This document shows positions 28,291 through 36,950 of a DNA stretch of 64,000 bases, one piece after another (position 1 is the first letter of the stretch; each line of letters opens with the position of its first letter). The stretch spans positions 558,001 to 622,000 of the forward strand of contig NZ_JACHIJ010000003.1 of NCBI RefSeq assembly GCF_014203115.1, given 5' to 3'. The notes below the pieces were generated by a model. It made no database searches, was not told the origin of the DNA, and saw only the letters and a program-made list of their open reading frames with translations. This stretch comes from Afipia massiliensis (GTDB taxonomy: Bacteria; Pseudomonadota; Alphaproteobacteria; Rhizobiales; Xanthobacteraceae). The position numbers and the translations under genes were made by a program.

Positions 28291-28890
28291 ATGAGGATGA
28301 TTCCACAGTTCGGAAATGCGCGCCGGAGCCGCCGGCTGCTCGCTCGGTTCGGCAGGGACAAGCGGGGCGTCGCCGCGGTTGAATTCGCGTTCATCGCGCC
28401 GCTGATGCTGCTGCTTCTGTTCGGAATGATCGACACGGCGAGCGGTGTCTCCATCGACCGTAAGGTGACGCTGACTGCGCGGACGCTGTCCGACCTTGTC
28501 TCGCAAGGCGCGCAAGTGTCATCCACGGACATCTCGAATTTTTTCAAGATGGGCGGTGCCATCATGACGCCTTACGCCGTGACACCGGCGAACATGGAGC
28601 AGAGGATTACCCAAGTCACGATCGACGCAACGAAGAAGGTGAAGGTTGTCTGGAGCTACAACGGCACTGTCACCGGCGGCTCGGTCACGCTCACGACGGG
28701 ACATGCCAAGGATACGGTCATCACGACGATCCCGGAGAAACTCCTTGTCCCAAACACGCACCTGATCTGGAGTGAGGTGAAGTATACCTTCACGCCGATC
28801 ACCGGCTACGTGATCAAGACCACCGTTCCTCTGACCGAGGAGTTTTTCACGCGGCCCCGCCAGTCCAACACGGTCGACTACACCAGTTGA
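28291..28890 (+). CDS. tadF: TadE/TadF-family pseudopilin 2
   Basis: A second minor pseudopilin, 199 residues. It has leader GRDKRG, then mature VAAVEFAFIAPLMLLLLFGM with Glu at +5, and a periplasmic beta-rich part with no recognised motif. It could be called TadE or TadF; the exact subtype is uncertain. It ends the plus-strand pilus unit and is followed by a strong hairpin shared with cspA. Confidence 0.82.
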   Translation: MRMIPQFGNARRSRRLLARFGRDKRGVAAVEFAFIAPLMLLLLFGMIDTASGVSIDRKVTLTARTLSDLVSQGAQVSSTDISNFFKMGGAIMTPYAVTPANMEQRITQVTIDATKKVKVVWSYNGTVTGGSVTLTTGHAKDTVITTIPEKLLVPNTHLIWSEVKYTFTPITGYVIKTTVPLTEEFFTRPRQSNTVDYTS

Positions 28891-28959
28891 TTGCGGGATT
28901 CCTCCGCAACGCCGCGCAACACAAGACGCGCGATGCAAGCCTTGCAAACTGCGCCCACA

Positions 28960-28990
28960 AAAAAAGGCCGTGCGATCCGCACGGCCTTTC
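28960..28990. terminator. Bidirectional terminator, tadF / cspA
   Basis: A perfect AAAGGCCGTGCG / CGCACGGCCTTT stem with a 3-nt loop. A-runs on the left and T-rich bases on the right suit it to end both convergent transcripts. Confidence 0.8.
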
Positions 28991-29046
28991 GATGTTTTGT
29001 TCTCGGTGTTTGAAATTCTTTGCAGCGTGAGCTGCGAAAATTTCAG

Positions 29047-29253
29047 TTAGCCGGCAGCGCGAAGATTGTCGGCCGACGACTTGCCCGAACGGCGATCGGC
29101 GACGATTTCGTAGCTGATCTTCTGGCCTTCGCGCAGCGTTCCGAGACCAGCGCGCTCGACGGCGCTGATGTGAACGAATACGTCGTTGCCGCCATCGTCA
29201 GGCTGAATGAAACCGTAACCCTTAGTCGCGTTGAACCACTTCACTGTTCCCAT
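29047..29253 (-). CDS. cspA: Cold-shock protein
   Basis: A single-strand nucleic-acid binding protein of the CspA family, 68 residues. RNP1 is KGYGFIQ (residues 13-19) and RNP2 is VFVHISAVE (near 28-36). The start [15 protein letters not shown] at 29253 is canonical; 13 upstream codons in frame are not conserved. The 5' region contains a small hairpin, AGCCCA with TGGGCT at 29293-29312, of the kind found in cold-shock leaders. Confidence 0.93.
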   Translation of the reverse strand: MGTVKWFNATKGYGFIQPDDGGNDVFVHISAVERAGLGTLREGQKISYEIVADRRSGKSSADNLRAAG

Positions 29254-29539
29254 GCTCACGCAGGTAGTCCTTCTCAAGATAGATATAGTCAAAGCCCACG
29301 GCTAAATGGGCTGGTGAGATCGAAATTTGGATGAGGTCGTCAGCGTCTAAACCGGCTGTACCGGTGGATAGCTATGTCGTCCGGCCGAAGATCGATCTCT
29401 CAATATTACGTGAAAATGGGCCCCAAAACAATCCTGACGGGTGCGGATTTTTGATGCCCGCCCAGCGTGCCCCGGGAGCTTTGGATCGCGCATGACGCGT
29501 GCCGTGCGCGATCCGTAGAGATGCGGGGAAGAGCCCCGT
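29254..29539. other. Intergenic region upstream of cspA
   Basis: A 286-bp stretch between infA and cspA, which run in the same direction. It holds the small hairpin at 29293-29312 (AGCCCA / TGGGCT) and presumably the cspA promoter and leader. I see no gene in it. Confidence 0.5.
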
Positions 29540-29821
29540 TTACCTGCGGCGAAACTGTCCGCGCGGCGGGGTGCCGCGGGGAGGGCCGCTGCCGGCGCGC
29601 TCGTCCTTGTGCCGGAAAATCAGGCGGCCCTTTTCGAGATCGTAAGGCGACATTTCGATGGTCACCCGGTCGCCCGCCAGTGTCTTGATGCGGTTCTTCT
29701 TCATCTTCCCGGCGGTGTAGGCGACGATCTCGTGTCCGGCATCGAGCTGGACGCGATACCGCGCATCGGGAAGAATTTCGGTCACCAGTCCTTCGAACTG
29801 GATCAGCTCTTCTTTGGCCAT
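29540..29821 (-). CDS. infA: Translation initiation factor IF-1 paralog with basic tail
   Basis: IF-1 binds the ribosomal A site during initiation. Residues 1-74 match IF-1 well ([20 protein letters not shown], then [39 protein letters not shown]). An extra 19 residues rich in Arg, Gly and Pro ([16 protein letters not shown]) follow; normal IF-1 ends near 72. Rhizobiales often carry two infA genes, and this longer form next to cspA and an RNA helicase may be the accessory one. Start at the ATG at 29821; rhlE lies 40 nt upstream. Confidence 0.88.
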   Translation of the reverse strand: MAKEELIQFEGLVTEILPDARYRVQLDAGHEIVAYTAGKMKKNRIKTLAGDRVTIEMSPYDLEKGRLIFRHKDERAGSGPPRGTPPRGQFRRR

Positions 29822-29861
29822 AGGGGTCTCCAAGTCCTCTAATTAGGTGTCGAATATCCGG

Positions 29862-31292
29862 TTACGAGCGCTGCGGGCGCTGGTCGCGCCTCGGTTGGTT
29901 CTGCGCTGGGCGGCTTTCACGGTGCAGGAAAGCTACCCCCTGAATACCCTCACCCTTGGCATTTTGCGATGGCCGAGATTGTTCATGACGGCCAGCTTCG
30001 TGCCGGTCGGACTGCGGCATACCTCCGCCGGGACGGCGGCGGCGGCGCGGACCCTTCGATCCGGGAGCGGCATCGTTGGAACGCGGGTTGTGCCCATTCG
30101 CCCCGGGACGACCCGGACGATGCTGGGCAGGAGCGGCTGCGGCAGAGCGCTGCTGATGTCCCGGCGTGCGGCGATCTTCCTTCGGCAGGGTGACGCGGAT
30201 CAGTTTTTCGATGTCGCGCAGGTAGCCAAGCTCCTCGCCGCCGGCGACCAGCGAAATCGCGGTGCCGTCCGCGCCGGCACGCGCGGTGCGGCCGATGCGG
30301 TGGACGTAAGTTTCCGGCACGTTGGTCAGGTCGAAGTTGATGACGTGGCTGATGCCATCGACGTCGATGCCGCGGGCGGCGATGTCGGTGGCGACCAGCG
30401 TGCGGATGTCGCCGGTGCGGAACGCCGCCAGCACGCGCTCACGGTGGTTCTGGGACTTGTTGCCGTGAATGGCTTCGGCGGGAATGCCTGCCTTGACCAG
30501 GCCCTTCACGACCTTATCGGCGCCGTGCTTGGTGCGGGTGAACACCAGCGCGCGGTTGACCTGCTCGGTCTTGAGAATCTGCGCCAGAATGGCGGGCTTT
30601 GCAGAGTGATCGACCTGCAGGACCTTTTGCGTGATGCGCTCCACTGTGGACGCTACTGGCGTCACGGCGACGCGCGCCGGATTCTGCAGCATCTGCTCGG
30701 CGAGGTCGGCGATGTCCTTCGGCATGGTGGCCGAGAAGAACAAGGTCTGACGCTTGGCCGGCAGCTTGGCGACGATTTTACGGATGTCGTTGATGAAGCC
30801 CATGTCGAGCATGCGGTCGGCTTCGTCGAGCACAAGAAACTCGACCTGTCCGAGTTTCAGGGCGTTGCCCTGGACCATGTCGAGCAGACGGCCCGGTGTT
30901 GCCACCAGCACATCGACGCCCTGCATGAGCGAACGGACCTGGCGACCCATCGGGACGCCGCCGATCGTCAGCGCCGAGGTTAGCTTTATGTGCCGGCCGT
31001 AAGCGTTGAAGCTCTCGAGGATCTGGCCCGACAGTTCGCGGGTCGGGCTCAGCACCAGCACGCGGCAGGTTTTCGGCTGCGGCTTGATACGGTTTTCCAG
31101 CAGGCGATGCAGGATCGGAAGCGCGAACGACGCGGTCTTGCCGGTGCCGGTTTGCGCAATGCCGATCACGTCGCGGCCGGTGATCGCGATGGGAATGGTT
31201 TGAGCCTGGATGGGGGTGGGCGTGACGTAATTTTCTTCTTTAAGGGCACGCGAGATTGGATCGGCGAGGCCGAAATCCTGGAAGGAGGTCAA
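29862..31292 (-). CDS. rhlE: DEAD-box RNA helicase (RhlE-like)
   Basis: An ATP-dependent RNA helicase of 476 residues. Motifs in order: Q-motif TPTPIQ, motif I AQTGTGKT (near 46-53), Ia PTRELSGQ, Ib TPGRLLD, II DEAD (VLDEADRMLDMGF), III SAT, then in domain 2 VFTRTKHGADK and HRIGRTARAG (motif VI). The C-terminal 100 residues are rich in Arg, Pro, Gln and Gly, typical for RhlE RNA-binding tails. Neighbours infA and cspA suggest a group serving RNA unfolding and translation in the cold. Confidence 0.93.
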   Translation of the reverse strand: MTSFQDFGLADPISRALKEENYVTPTPIQAQTIPIAITGRDVIGIAQTGTGKTASFALPILHRLLENRIKPQPKTCRVLVLSPTRELSGQILESFNAYGRHIKLTSALTIGGVPMGRQVRSLMQGVDVLVATPGRLLDMVQGNALKLGQVEFLVLDEADRMLDMGFINDIRKIVAKLPAKRQTLFFSATMPKDIADLAEQMLQNPARVAVTPVASTVERITQKVLQVDHSAKPAILAQILKTEQVNRALVFTRTKHGADKVVKGLVKAGIPAEAIHGNKSQNHRERVLAAFRTGDIRTLVATDIAARGIDVDGISHVINFDLTNVPETYVHRIGRTARAGADGTAISLVAGGEELGYLRDIEKLIRVTLPKEDRRTPGHQQRSAAAAPAQHRPGRPGANGHNPRSNDAAPGSKGPRRRRRPGGGMPQSDRHEAGRHEQSRPSQNAKGEGIQGVAFLHRESRPAQNQPRRDQRPQRS

Positions 31293-31825
31293 AAGGGTAT
31301 CTTTCTATGAGTCGCAACGCGCGCCCGGCGGAATGCCAGGTGCGGGCGGGTGTCGGAGACACCCGCGTGTCTGGGGCGTCGGTTTTGGTTAGCTGAAGGG
31401 GCAAGCCAGAAACCGTTTGACGGGATCAGTACACGCGGCTCGCAAAGACCCGATGATTCTCAAGGTCGTGCGCTCCATATGGAACAGGAACACGGCGCTT
31501 TCAAGGTAAAATCGCTAAGGTCGGCCTCGGGCAGGCGACGAGACCCGCCATTAGACTGACCTTTCTGCCCTCAAAAACCTGCTTTAATTTTAGACATGGC
31601 GAATTTTCTGATCGTTTATTATGCAAGTGCCGAAGGGGACGTCAGCTTGGCTGCTTAGAATCGAGGCAGCAAAGATGCGTTTTTCCCGTTCGATGAATTT
31701 TATTCTTTAAAATCAGATGTTTAGTCAAATCTACGCCATGGCATAGTTCTTGCGATTCCCTTAACGCCGGCGGCCGGTGAGCCGTCGCAGAGCGTTTCAC
31801 GTCTGCGTCAGGGAGATGACATCGC
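31293..31825. promoter_or_regulatory. Divergent region rhlE / urtA
   Basis: 533 bp without a gene. The rhlE side has a perfect 9-bp hairpin (GCGGGTGTC / GACACCCGC, 31346-31366) about 55 bp inside its leader. The middle is AT-rich (around 31575-31720). The urtA side carries a sigma-54-type promoter. I found no full TGCACC-N5-GGTGCA NtrC site by eye. Confidence 0.5.
31739..31754 (+). promoter_or_regulatory. Sigma-54-type promoter of urtA
   Basis: TGGCA, six bases, then TTGCG: the GG and GC pairs are exactly 10 nt apart, as required for RpoN promoters. The start of transcription would fall near 31766, some 60 nt before the urtA ATG. RpoN with NtrC usually turns on urea uptake under nitrogen limitation, which fits the gene. 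Confidence 0.65.
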
Positions 31826-33145
31826 ATGTTTACGCATTTCAACAGCGCTGCAGTTGCACCGTTCAGCCGCCGTAAATGGTTGGCCGCAACTGCGGGTCTT
31901 TTTTTGGGTCTCGTCACGGTTGGCGGAGCAAAGGCGCAGGAGACCATCAAGGTCGGCGTCCTTCATTCGCTTTCCGGAACCATGGCCATCAGTGAAACCA
32001 CGCTGAAGGATACGGTGCTGTTCCTTATCGATGAACAGAACAAGAAAGGCGGCGTTCTCGGCAAGAAGCTCGAGGCCGTCGTGGTCGATCCGGCGTCCAA
32101 CTGGCCGCTGTTCGCGGAAAAGGCCCGCGAACTGATCACCAAGGACAAGGTGTCTGTGGTGTTCGGCTGCTGGACCTCGGTGTCGCGCAAGTCCGTGCTG
32201 CCGGTGTTCAAGGAATTGAACTCGATCCTGTTCTATCCGGTTCAGTATGAAGGCGAGGAGAGCGAGCGCAACGTGTTCTACACGGGTGCGGCGCCAAACC
32301 AGCAGGCAATCCCTGCGGTCGACTATCTCGCCAAGGAAGAAAAGGTGCAGCGCTGGGTTCTGGCCGGCACCGACTACGTCTATCCGCGCACCACCAACAA
32401 GATTCTTGAAGCCTATCTGAAGTCGAAGGGCGTCAAGGCCGAAGACATCATGATCAACTACACGCCGTTTGGTCATAGTGACTGGCAGACGATCGTGGCC
32501 GACATCAAGAAGTTCGGTTCGGCTGGCAAGAAGACGGCGGTGGTCTCGACCATCAACGGCGACGCCAACGTTCCGTTCTACAAGGAGCTCGGCAACCAGG
32601 GCATCAAGGCGACCGACATTCCGGTCGTTGCGTTCTCGGTCGGTGAAGAAGAACTCGCCGGGATCGACACCAAGCCGCTGCTCGGCCATCTCGCCGCCTG
32701 GAATTACTTCCAGTCGATCAAGACGCCCGAGAACGACGCTTTCATCAAGTCGTGGCAGGCCTACACCAAGAATCCGAAGCGCGTGACCAACGATCCGATG
32801 GAAGCGCACGTGATCGGCTTCGACATGTGGGTGAAGGCTGTCGAGAAGGCGGGCGCGGTTGACGCCGACAAGGTGATCGACGCTCTGCCGGGCATCAAGG
32901 CGAAGAACCTCACCGGCGGCGTTTCGGAAATGCTTCCGAACCATCACATCACCAAGCCTGTGTTCATCGGCGAAATCAAAGGCGATGGCCAGTTCGACGT
33001 GGTGTGGAAGACGCCTGGCCTCGTCGCCGGCGATGCGTGGTCGAAGGAGCTTGACGGCTCCAAGGACCTGATCGGCGACTGGGTCGGCAAGAAGTGCGGC
33101 AACTTCAACACCAAGACCAACAAGTGCGGTGGTCAGGGCTCCTGA
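31826..33145 (+). CDS. urtA: Urea ABC transporter substrate-binding protein
   Basis: The periplasmic urea receptor of the UrtABCDE importer, 439 residues, in the Leu/Ile/Val-binding fold family. A twin-arginine-like N-terminus (SRRKWLAATAGLFLG) leads to cleavage near AKAQE. The mature part begins TIKVGVLHSLSGTMAISE, and contains VVFGCWTSVSRKSVLPVFKE and LFYPVQYEGEESERNVFYTGAAPNQQ, which are specific to UrtA. It is the first gene of the urea cluster, with a stem-loop between it and urtB that could raise its relative level. Confidence 0.96.
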   Translation: MFTHFNSAAVAPFSRRKWLAATAGLFLGLVTVGGAKAQETIKVGVLHSLSGTMAISETTLKDTVLFLIDEQNKKGGVLGKKLEAVVVDPASNWPLFAEKARELITKDKVSVVFGCWTSVSRKSVLPVFKELNSILFYPVQYEGEESERNVFYTGAAPNQQAIPAVDYLAKEEKVQRWVLAGTDYVYPRTTNKILEAYLKSKGVKAEDIMINYTPFGHSDWQTIVADIKKFGSAGKKTAVVSTINGDANVPFYKELGNQGIKATDIPVVAFSVGEEELAGIDTKPLLGHLAAWNYFQSIKTPENDAFIKSWQAYTKNPKRVTNDPMEAHVIGFDMWVKAVEKAGAVDADKVIDALPGIKAKNLTGGVSEMLPNHHITKPVFIGEIKGDGQFDVVWKTPGLVAGDAWSKELDGSKDLIGDWVGKKCGNFNTKTNKCGGQGS

Positions 33146-33202
33146 GCAACGTCACGTGGCGTGATGCATCCAAGACGCATCGCGCTCTGACCTGAACGAC
33201 TA

Positions 33203-33229
33203 GGAAGGCGGCGGCAGTCGCCGCCTTCC
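33203..33229 (+). other. Stem-loop between urtA and urtB
   Basis: A perfect 11-bp stem GGAAGGCGGCG / CGCCGCCTTCC with a 5-nt loop. It lacks a T-run, so it is more likely a processing or stabilising hairpin, or a leaky terminator, than a full stop. This is common after binding-protein genes that need more copies than the channel. Confidence 0.6.
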
Positions 33230-33253
33230 TCTCACCTCTGCCGGGGTTGTCAC

Positions 33254-34864
33254 GTGCTTTCCATTTCTCTCAATCGCTTTCGTGCGACGGTGATCGCGCT
33301 GGTGCTCATTCTCGTCTCGGGCGCACCGGTTCTGGCCGGTCCGTTTGAAGACGCCGTTGCCCAGTTCGCCAATGATTCATTTTCCGATACCGAGGCCGCC
33401 GTCGGGTCGCTTGCGACCAGCGGCAACCCGCTCGCGTTCCCGATCATCGATGCGCTTCAGGACGGCCGTCTGCTGGCCGATCCGCAGAGCAAGAAAGTCT
33501 TCGTCAAGGACAAGGCCGGCAAGATCACCGATGCCGCGACCGGCGAGGCCGCGACGGCGCCATCGGGCGCAGCCTCCGTGCGTCTCAACAACCGCTTGCG
33601 CCGCACCGTCGAAGCGGCACTCGGTGGACTGACGCTGCTGTCGCCTGATCCCGCCAAGCGGATTCAGGCGGCACAGTCCGTTTTCAAGACCCATGACGCA
33701 GCGTTCCTGCCGGTGATCGAGGGTGCCTTGCAGAAGGAAACCAACAGCGGCGCGAAGCGGGCGTTTGCCGAAGCGAAAGCCGCCATTATCCTGTTCAAGC
33801 CGGATGCCTCCGAGGCCGACAAGCTCGACGCGATTTCAGTGATCCGCGAGCGCGGCGATCAGGACGCGTTGGCCATTCTCACCGGGCTTCCTGCCGACCA
33901 GTCGTCTGCGTTGGCACGAACGTCGGCTGCCGCGATCAGCTCGATTCAGAGTAAGCTTGCGATCTGGGCCACCGCGCAGAACGCGTGGTACGGGCTGTCG
34001 CTTGGTTCGGTTTTGCTGCTGGCTGCCATCGGCCTTGCGATTACGTTCGGCGTGATGGGCGTCATCAACATGGCGCACGGCGAGATGGTGATGATCGGCG
34101 CTTACGTGACCTTTGTGGTTCAGGAACTGATCCGCACCACCAATCCCGCTCTGTTCGACTACTCGCTGCTGATTGCAGTGCCGCTCGCCTTCCTAGTGGC
34201 GGGTCTGATCGGCGTCGCAATCGAACGCAGCATCATCCGATTCCTCTACGGCCGCCCGCTGGAGACGCTGCTCGCGACATGGGGACTGTCGCTGGTGCTG
34301 CAGCAGGCGGTGCGGACCATGTTCGGCCCGACCAATCGCGAGGTTGGCAATCCGTCCTGGATGAGTGGTGCGTTCGAGATCGGCCAGATGACGATTACCT
34401 ACAACCGGCTCTGGATCGTGGTCTTCACCATCGCGGTGTTTTTCATCCTGCTTGCCATGCTGCGCTTCACCAGTCTCGGGCTTGAAATGCGCGCCGTCAC
34501 CCAGAACCGCCGCATGGCGGCGTCGATGGGGATTGCGACCTCGCGCGTCGATGCGCTGACTTTCGGCCTCGGCTCCGGCATCGCCGGTATCGCCGGCGTG
34601 GCGCTGTCGCAGATCGACAACGTCAGCCCCAATCTCGGACAGAGCTACATCATCGACTCCTTCATGGTCGTGGTGTTCGGCGGCGTCGGAAATCTCTGGG
34701 GCACGCTGGTCGGCGCACTGACGCTCGGCATGGCGAACAAGTTCCTCGAACCTGTCGCGGGCGCGGTGCTCGGCAAGATCGCCATTCTGGTGCTGATCAT
34801 TCTCTTCATCCAGAAGCGGCCGCGCGGCCTGTTCGCGCTCAAGGGCCGGTCGGTGGAAGCATGA
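33254..34864 (+). CDS. urtB: Urea ABC transporter permease UrtB
   Basis: A LivH-type inner-membrane permease with the long N-terminal periplasmic domain peculiar to UrtB (residues 30-235), 536 residues in all. A signal sequence ends near VLAGPFEDAV. The channel part starts near residue 245 with SLGSVLLLAAIGLAITFGVMGVINMAHGEMVMIGAYV, and later shows NRRMAASMGIATSRVDALTFGLGSGIAGIAGV. The start is GTG at 33254. It overlaps urtC by 4 nt. Confidence 0.95.
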   Translation: MLSISLNRFRATVIALVLILVSGAPVLAGPFEDAVAQFANDSFSDTEAAVGSLATSGNPLAFPIIDALQDGRLLADPQSKKVFVKDKAGKITDAATGEAATAPSGAASVRLNNRLRRTVEAALGGLTLLSPDPAKRIQAAQSVFKTHDAAFLPVIEGALQKETNSGAKRAFAEAKAAIILFKPDASEADKLDAISVIRERGDQDALAILTGLPADQSSALARTSAAAISSIQSKLAIWATAQNAWYGLSLGSVLLLAAIGLAITFGVMGVINMAHGEMVMIGAYVTFVVQELIRTTNPALFDYSLLIAVPLAFLVAGLIGVAIERSIIRFLYGRPLETLLATWGLSLVLQQAVRTMFGPTNREVGNPSWMSGAFEIGQMTITYNRLWIVVFTIAVFFILLAMLRFTSLGLEMRAVTQNRRMAASMGIATSRVDALTFGLGSGIAGIAGVALSQIDNVSPNLGQSYIIDSFMVVVFGGVGNLWGTLVGALTLGMANKFLEPVAGAVLGKIAILVLIILFIQKRPRGLFALKGRSVEA

Positions 34865-36042
34865 CGCCGTATTTTCTCACCCGCTCGCTCAACAAGAGCG
34901 CGACAATCTTTCTGCTGATCGTCGCGGCGGTCGGCATTCTCGTGCCGCTGTCCAACCTGATGCTGCCGGCATCGTCGCCGTTGCAGGTGCCGACCTATCT
35001 GATGGCGCTGTTCGGCAAGTATCTCTGCTACGCCATCCTCGCGCTTTCGATCGATCTGATCTGGGGCTATTGCGGCATCCTCTCGCTCGGCCACGGCGCG
35101 TTCTTCGCGCTCGGCGGCTACGCGATGGGCATGTACCTGATGCGGCAGATCGGGTCGCGCGGCGTCTACGGCAATCAGGTGCTGCCGGATTTCATGGTGT
35201 TCCTGAATTACAAGGCGTTGCCGTGGTACTGGTACGGCTTCGACATGTTCTGGTTCGCGGCGCTGATGGTGCTGCTGGTGCCGGGACTGCTCGCCTTCTG
35301 CTTCGGCTGGCTGGCGTTCCGCTCGCGCGTCACCGGCGTGTATCTGTCGATCATCACCCAGGCGATGACCTATGCATTGCTGCTGGCATTCTTCCGCAAC
35401 GATTTCGGCTTCGGCGGCAACAACGGCCTGACCGACTTCAAGGACATTCTCGGCTTTAACGTGCAGGCGCAGGGGACACGCGCGGCGCTGTTTGTGCTGT
35501 CATGTCTCGCACTGGCGGTGGCGTTCCTGATCTGCCGCATGATCGTGACCTCGAAGCTCGGCAAGGTGCTGGTCGCCATCCGTGATGCGGAGTCTCGCAC
35601 CCGGTTCCTCGGCTACCGCGTCGAGAACTACAAGCTGTTCGTGTTCACGCTGTCGGCCTGCATGGCGGGTGTGGCCGGTGCGCTGTATGTGCCGCAGGTC
35701 GGCATTATCAATCCCGGCGAGTTCGCGCCGGGCAATTCCATCGAGGCGGTGATCTGGGTCGCGGTCGGCGGCCGCGGCACGCTGACCGGCGCGGCGCTGG
35801 GTGCGATTGTCGTCAATTACGCGAAGACCGTATTCACCTCCGGTGTCCTCGCGCCGTACTGGCTGTTCATGCTGGGCGCGCTGTTCATTCTGGTGACCCT
35901 GCTGCTGCCCAAGGGCATCGTCGGCACCATCAAGGACTGGTGGGGCAAGCGGCAGGACCAGCTTGACGCCAACGCGGCGAGCGCCGCGGCCGAAGACGGA
36001 GTTATCCAACCTGGGCTCGCCAAACCAGGTCTCGCGGAGTAG
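34861..36042 (+). CDS. urtC: Urea ABC transporter permease UrtC
   Basis: A LivM-type permease of 393 residues with about ten membrane helices. Typical segments are SIDLIWGYCGILSLGHGAFFALGGYAMGMYL near residues 62-92, and FLGYRVENYKLFVFTLSACMAGVAGALYVPQVGIINP near 250-286. The C-terminus is a short Ala/Gln-rich cytoplasmic tail. ATGA overlap with urtB and a 4-nt gap to urtD fit one polycistronic message. Confidence 0.95.
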   Translation: MTPYFLTRSLNKSATIFLLIVAAVGILVPLSNLMLPASSPLQVPTYLMALFGKYLCYAILALSIDLIWGYCGILSLGHGAFFALGGYAMGMYLMRQIGSRGVYGNQVLPDFMVFLNYKALPWYWYGFDMFWFAALMVLLVPGLLAFCFGWLAFRSRVTGVYLSIITQAMTYALLLAFFRNDFGFGGNNGLTDFKDILGFNVQAQGTRAALFVLSCLALAVAFLICRMIVTSKLGKVLVAIRDAESRTRFLGYRVENYKLFVFTLSACMAGVAGALYVPQVGIINPGEFAPGNSIEAVIWVAVGGRGTLTGAALGAIVVNYAKTVFTSGVLAPYWLFMLGALFILVTLLLPKGIVGTIKDWWGKRQDQLDANAASAAAEDGVIQPGLAKPGLAE

Positions 36043-36046
36043 GCAC

Positions 36047-36808
36047 ATGAACGTTATGGACACCCGCGCCACATCGGCCATGCTCTACCTCGACGGCGTG
36101 CATGTGTCGTTTGACGGCTTCCACGCCATCAACAACCTGTCGCTGACCATAGAGCCGGGCGAGATGCGCGCCATCATCGGTCCCAACGGGGCCGGCAAGA
36201 CCACGATGATGGACATCATCACCGGCAAGACCAAGCCGGATGAGGGCGATGTGCTGTTCGACGGCAAGATCGATCTGACGCGCCTCGATGAAACGCAGAT
36301 CGCCGAACTTGGCATCGGCCGGAAATTCCAGAAGCCGACCGTGTTCGAAAGCCAGACCATCGAGGACAATCTGCTGCTGGCGCTGAATGTCGATCATCGT
36401 GTGCGCGGGACATTGTTCTGGCGCGAGACTCCGAGTGAAAGCGAACGCATCGACCGGGTGCTGGAGACCATTCGTCTGAAGGATTCACGCGACCGCCTTG
36501 CCGGTGCGTTGTCGCATGGGCAAAAGCAATGGCTCGAAATCGGGATGCTGCTGGCGCAGGATCCGAAGCTTCTTCTGGTGGACGAGCCGGTGGCGGGCAT
36601 GACCGATGTGGAGACGCATCAGACCGCCGAACTGCTCAAAGAGATCAACAAGGACAAGACGGTGGTCGTCGTCGAGCATGACATGACGTTCGTGCGCGAA
36701 CTCGGCGTGCGCGTCACCTGTTTGCACGAAGGCTCGGTTCTCGCGGAAGGCACGCTCGATCAGGTGTCGTCCAATGAGCGCGTCATCGAAGTGTATCTGG
36801 GAAGATGA
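36047..36808 (+). CDS. urtD: Urea ABC transporter ATP-binding protein UrtD
   Basis: An LivG-type ABC ATPase of 253 residues. Walker A is GPNGAGKTT (near 46-54). The signature is the variant LSHGQKQWLEIGMLL used by UrtD in place of LSGGQ. Walker B is LLLVDEPVAGMTD, and the switch His is VVVEHDMTFV. Start at the ATG at 36047, 4 nt after urtC. A dispersed repeat separates it from urtE. Confidence 0.95.
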   Translation: MNVMDTRATSAMLYLDGVHVSFDGFHAINNLSLTIEPGEMRAIIGPNGAGKTTMMDIITGKTKPDEGDVLFDGKIDLTRLDETQIAELGIGRKFQKPTVFESQTIEDNLLLALNVDHRVRGTLFWRETPSESERIDRVLETIRLKDSRDRLAGALSHGQKQWLEIGMLLAQDPKLLLVDEPVAGMTDVETHQTAELLKEINKDKTVVVVEHDMTFVRELGVRVTCLHEGSVLAEGTLDQVSSNERVIEVYLGR

Positions 36809-36834
36809 TGGTGATGATTTGCGCAACACACGCC

Positions 36835-36918
36835 GTCATGCCCGGCCTTGTGCCGGGCATCCACGTCTTTCTTCCTTGTAATCAAGGCGTGGATGGCCGG
36901 GACGAGCCCGGCCATGAC
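36835..36918. repeat. Dispersed palindromic repeat, family 1, copy B
   Basis: An 84-bp element in the urtD-urtE gap, closely related to the one at 14234-14318. The outer arms GTCATGCCCGG and CCGGCCATGAC pair, and the inner arms CATCCACG and CGTGGATG pair. It could form a long hairpin in the message, with effects on urtE expression, or be neutral. Confidence 0.8.
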
Positions 36919-36950
36919 GAACGAGAGAGCAGGATGCGCGAGGTAGTTCA

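Noticed and set aside
29847-30983. 378-codon open frame opposite rhlE
   Set aside because: It is an antisense shadow: the helicase motifs on the minus strand are complete.
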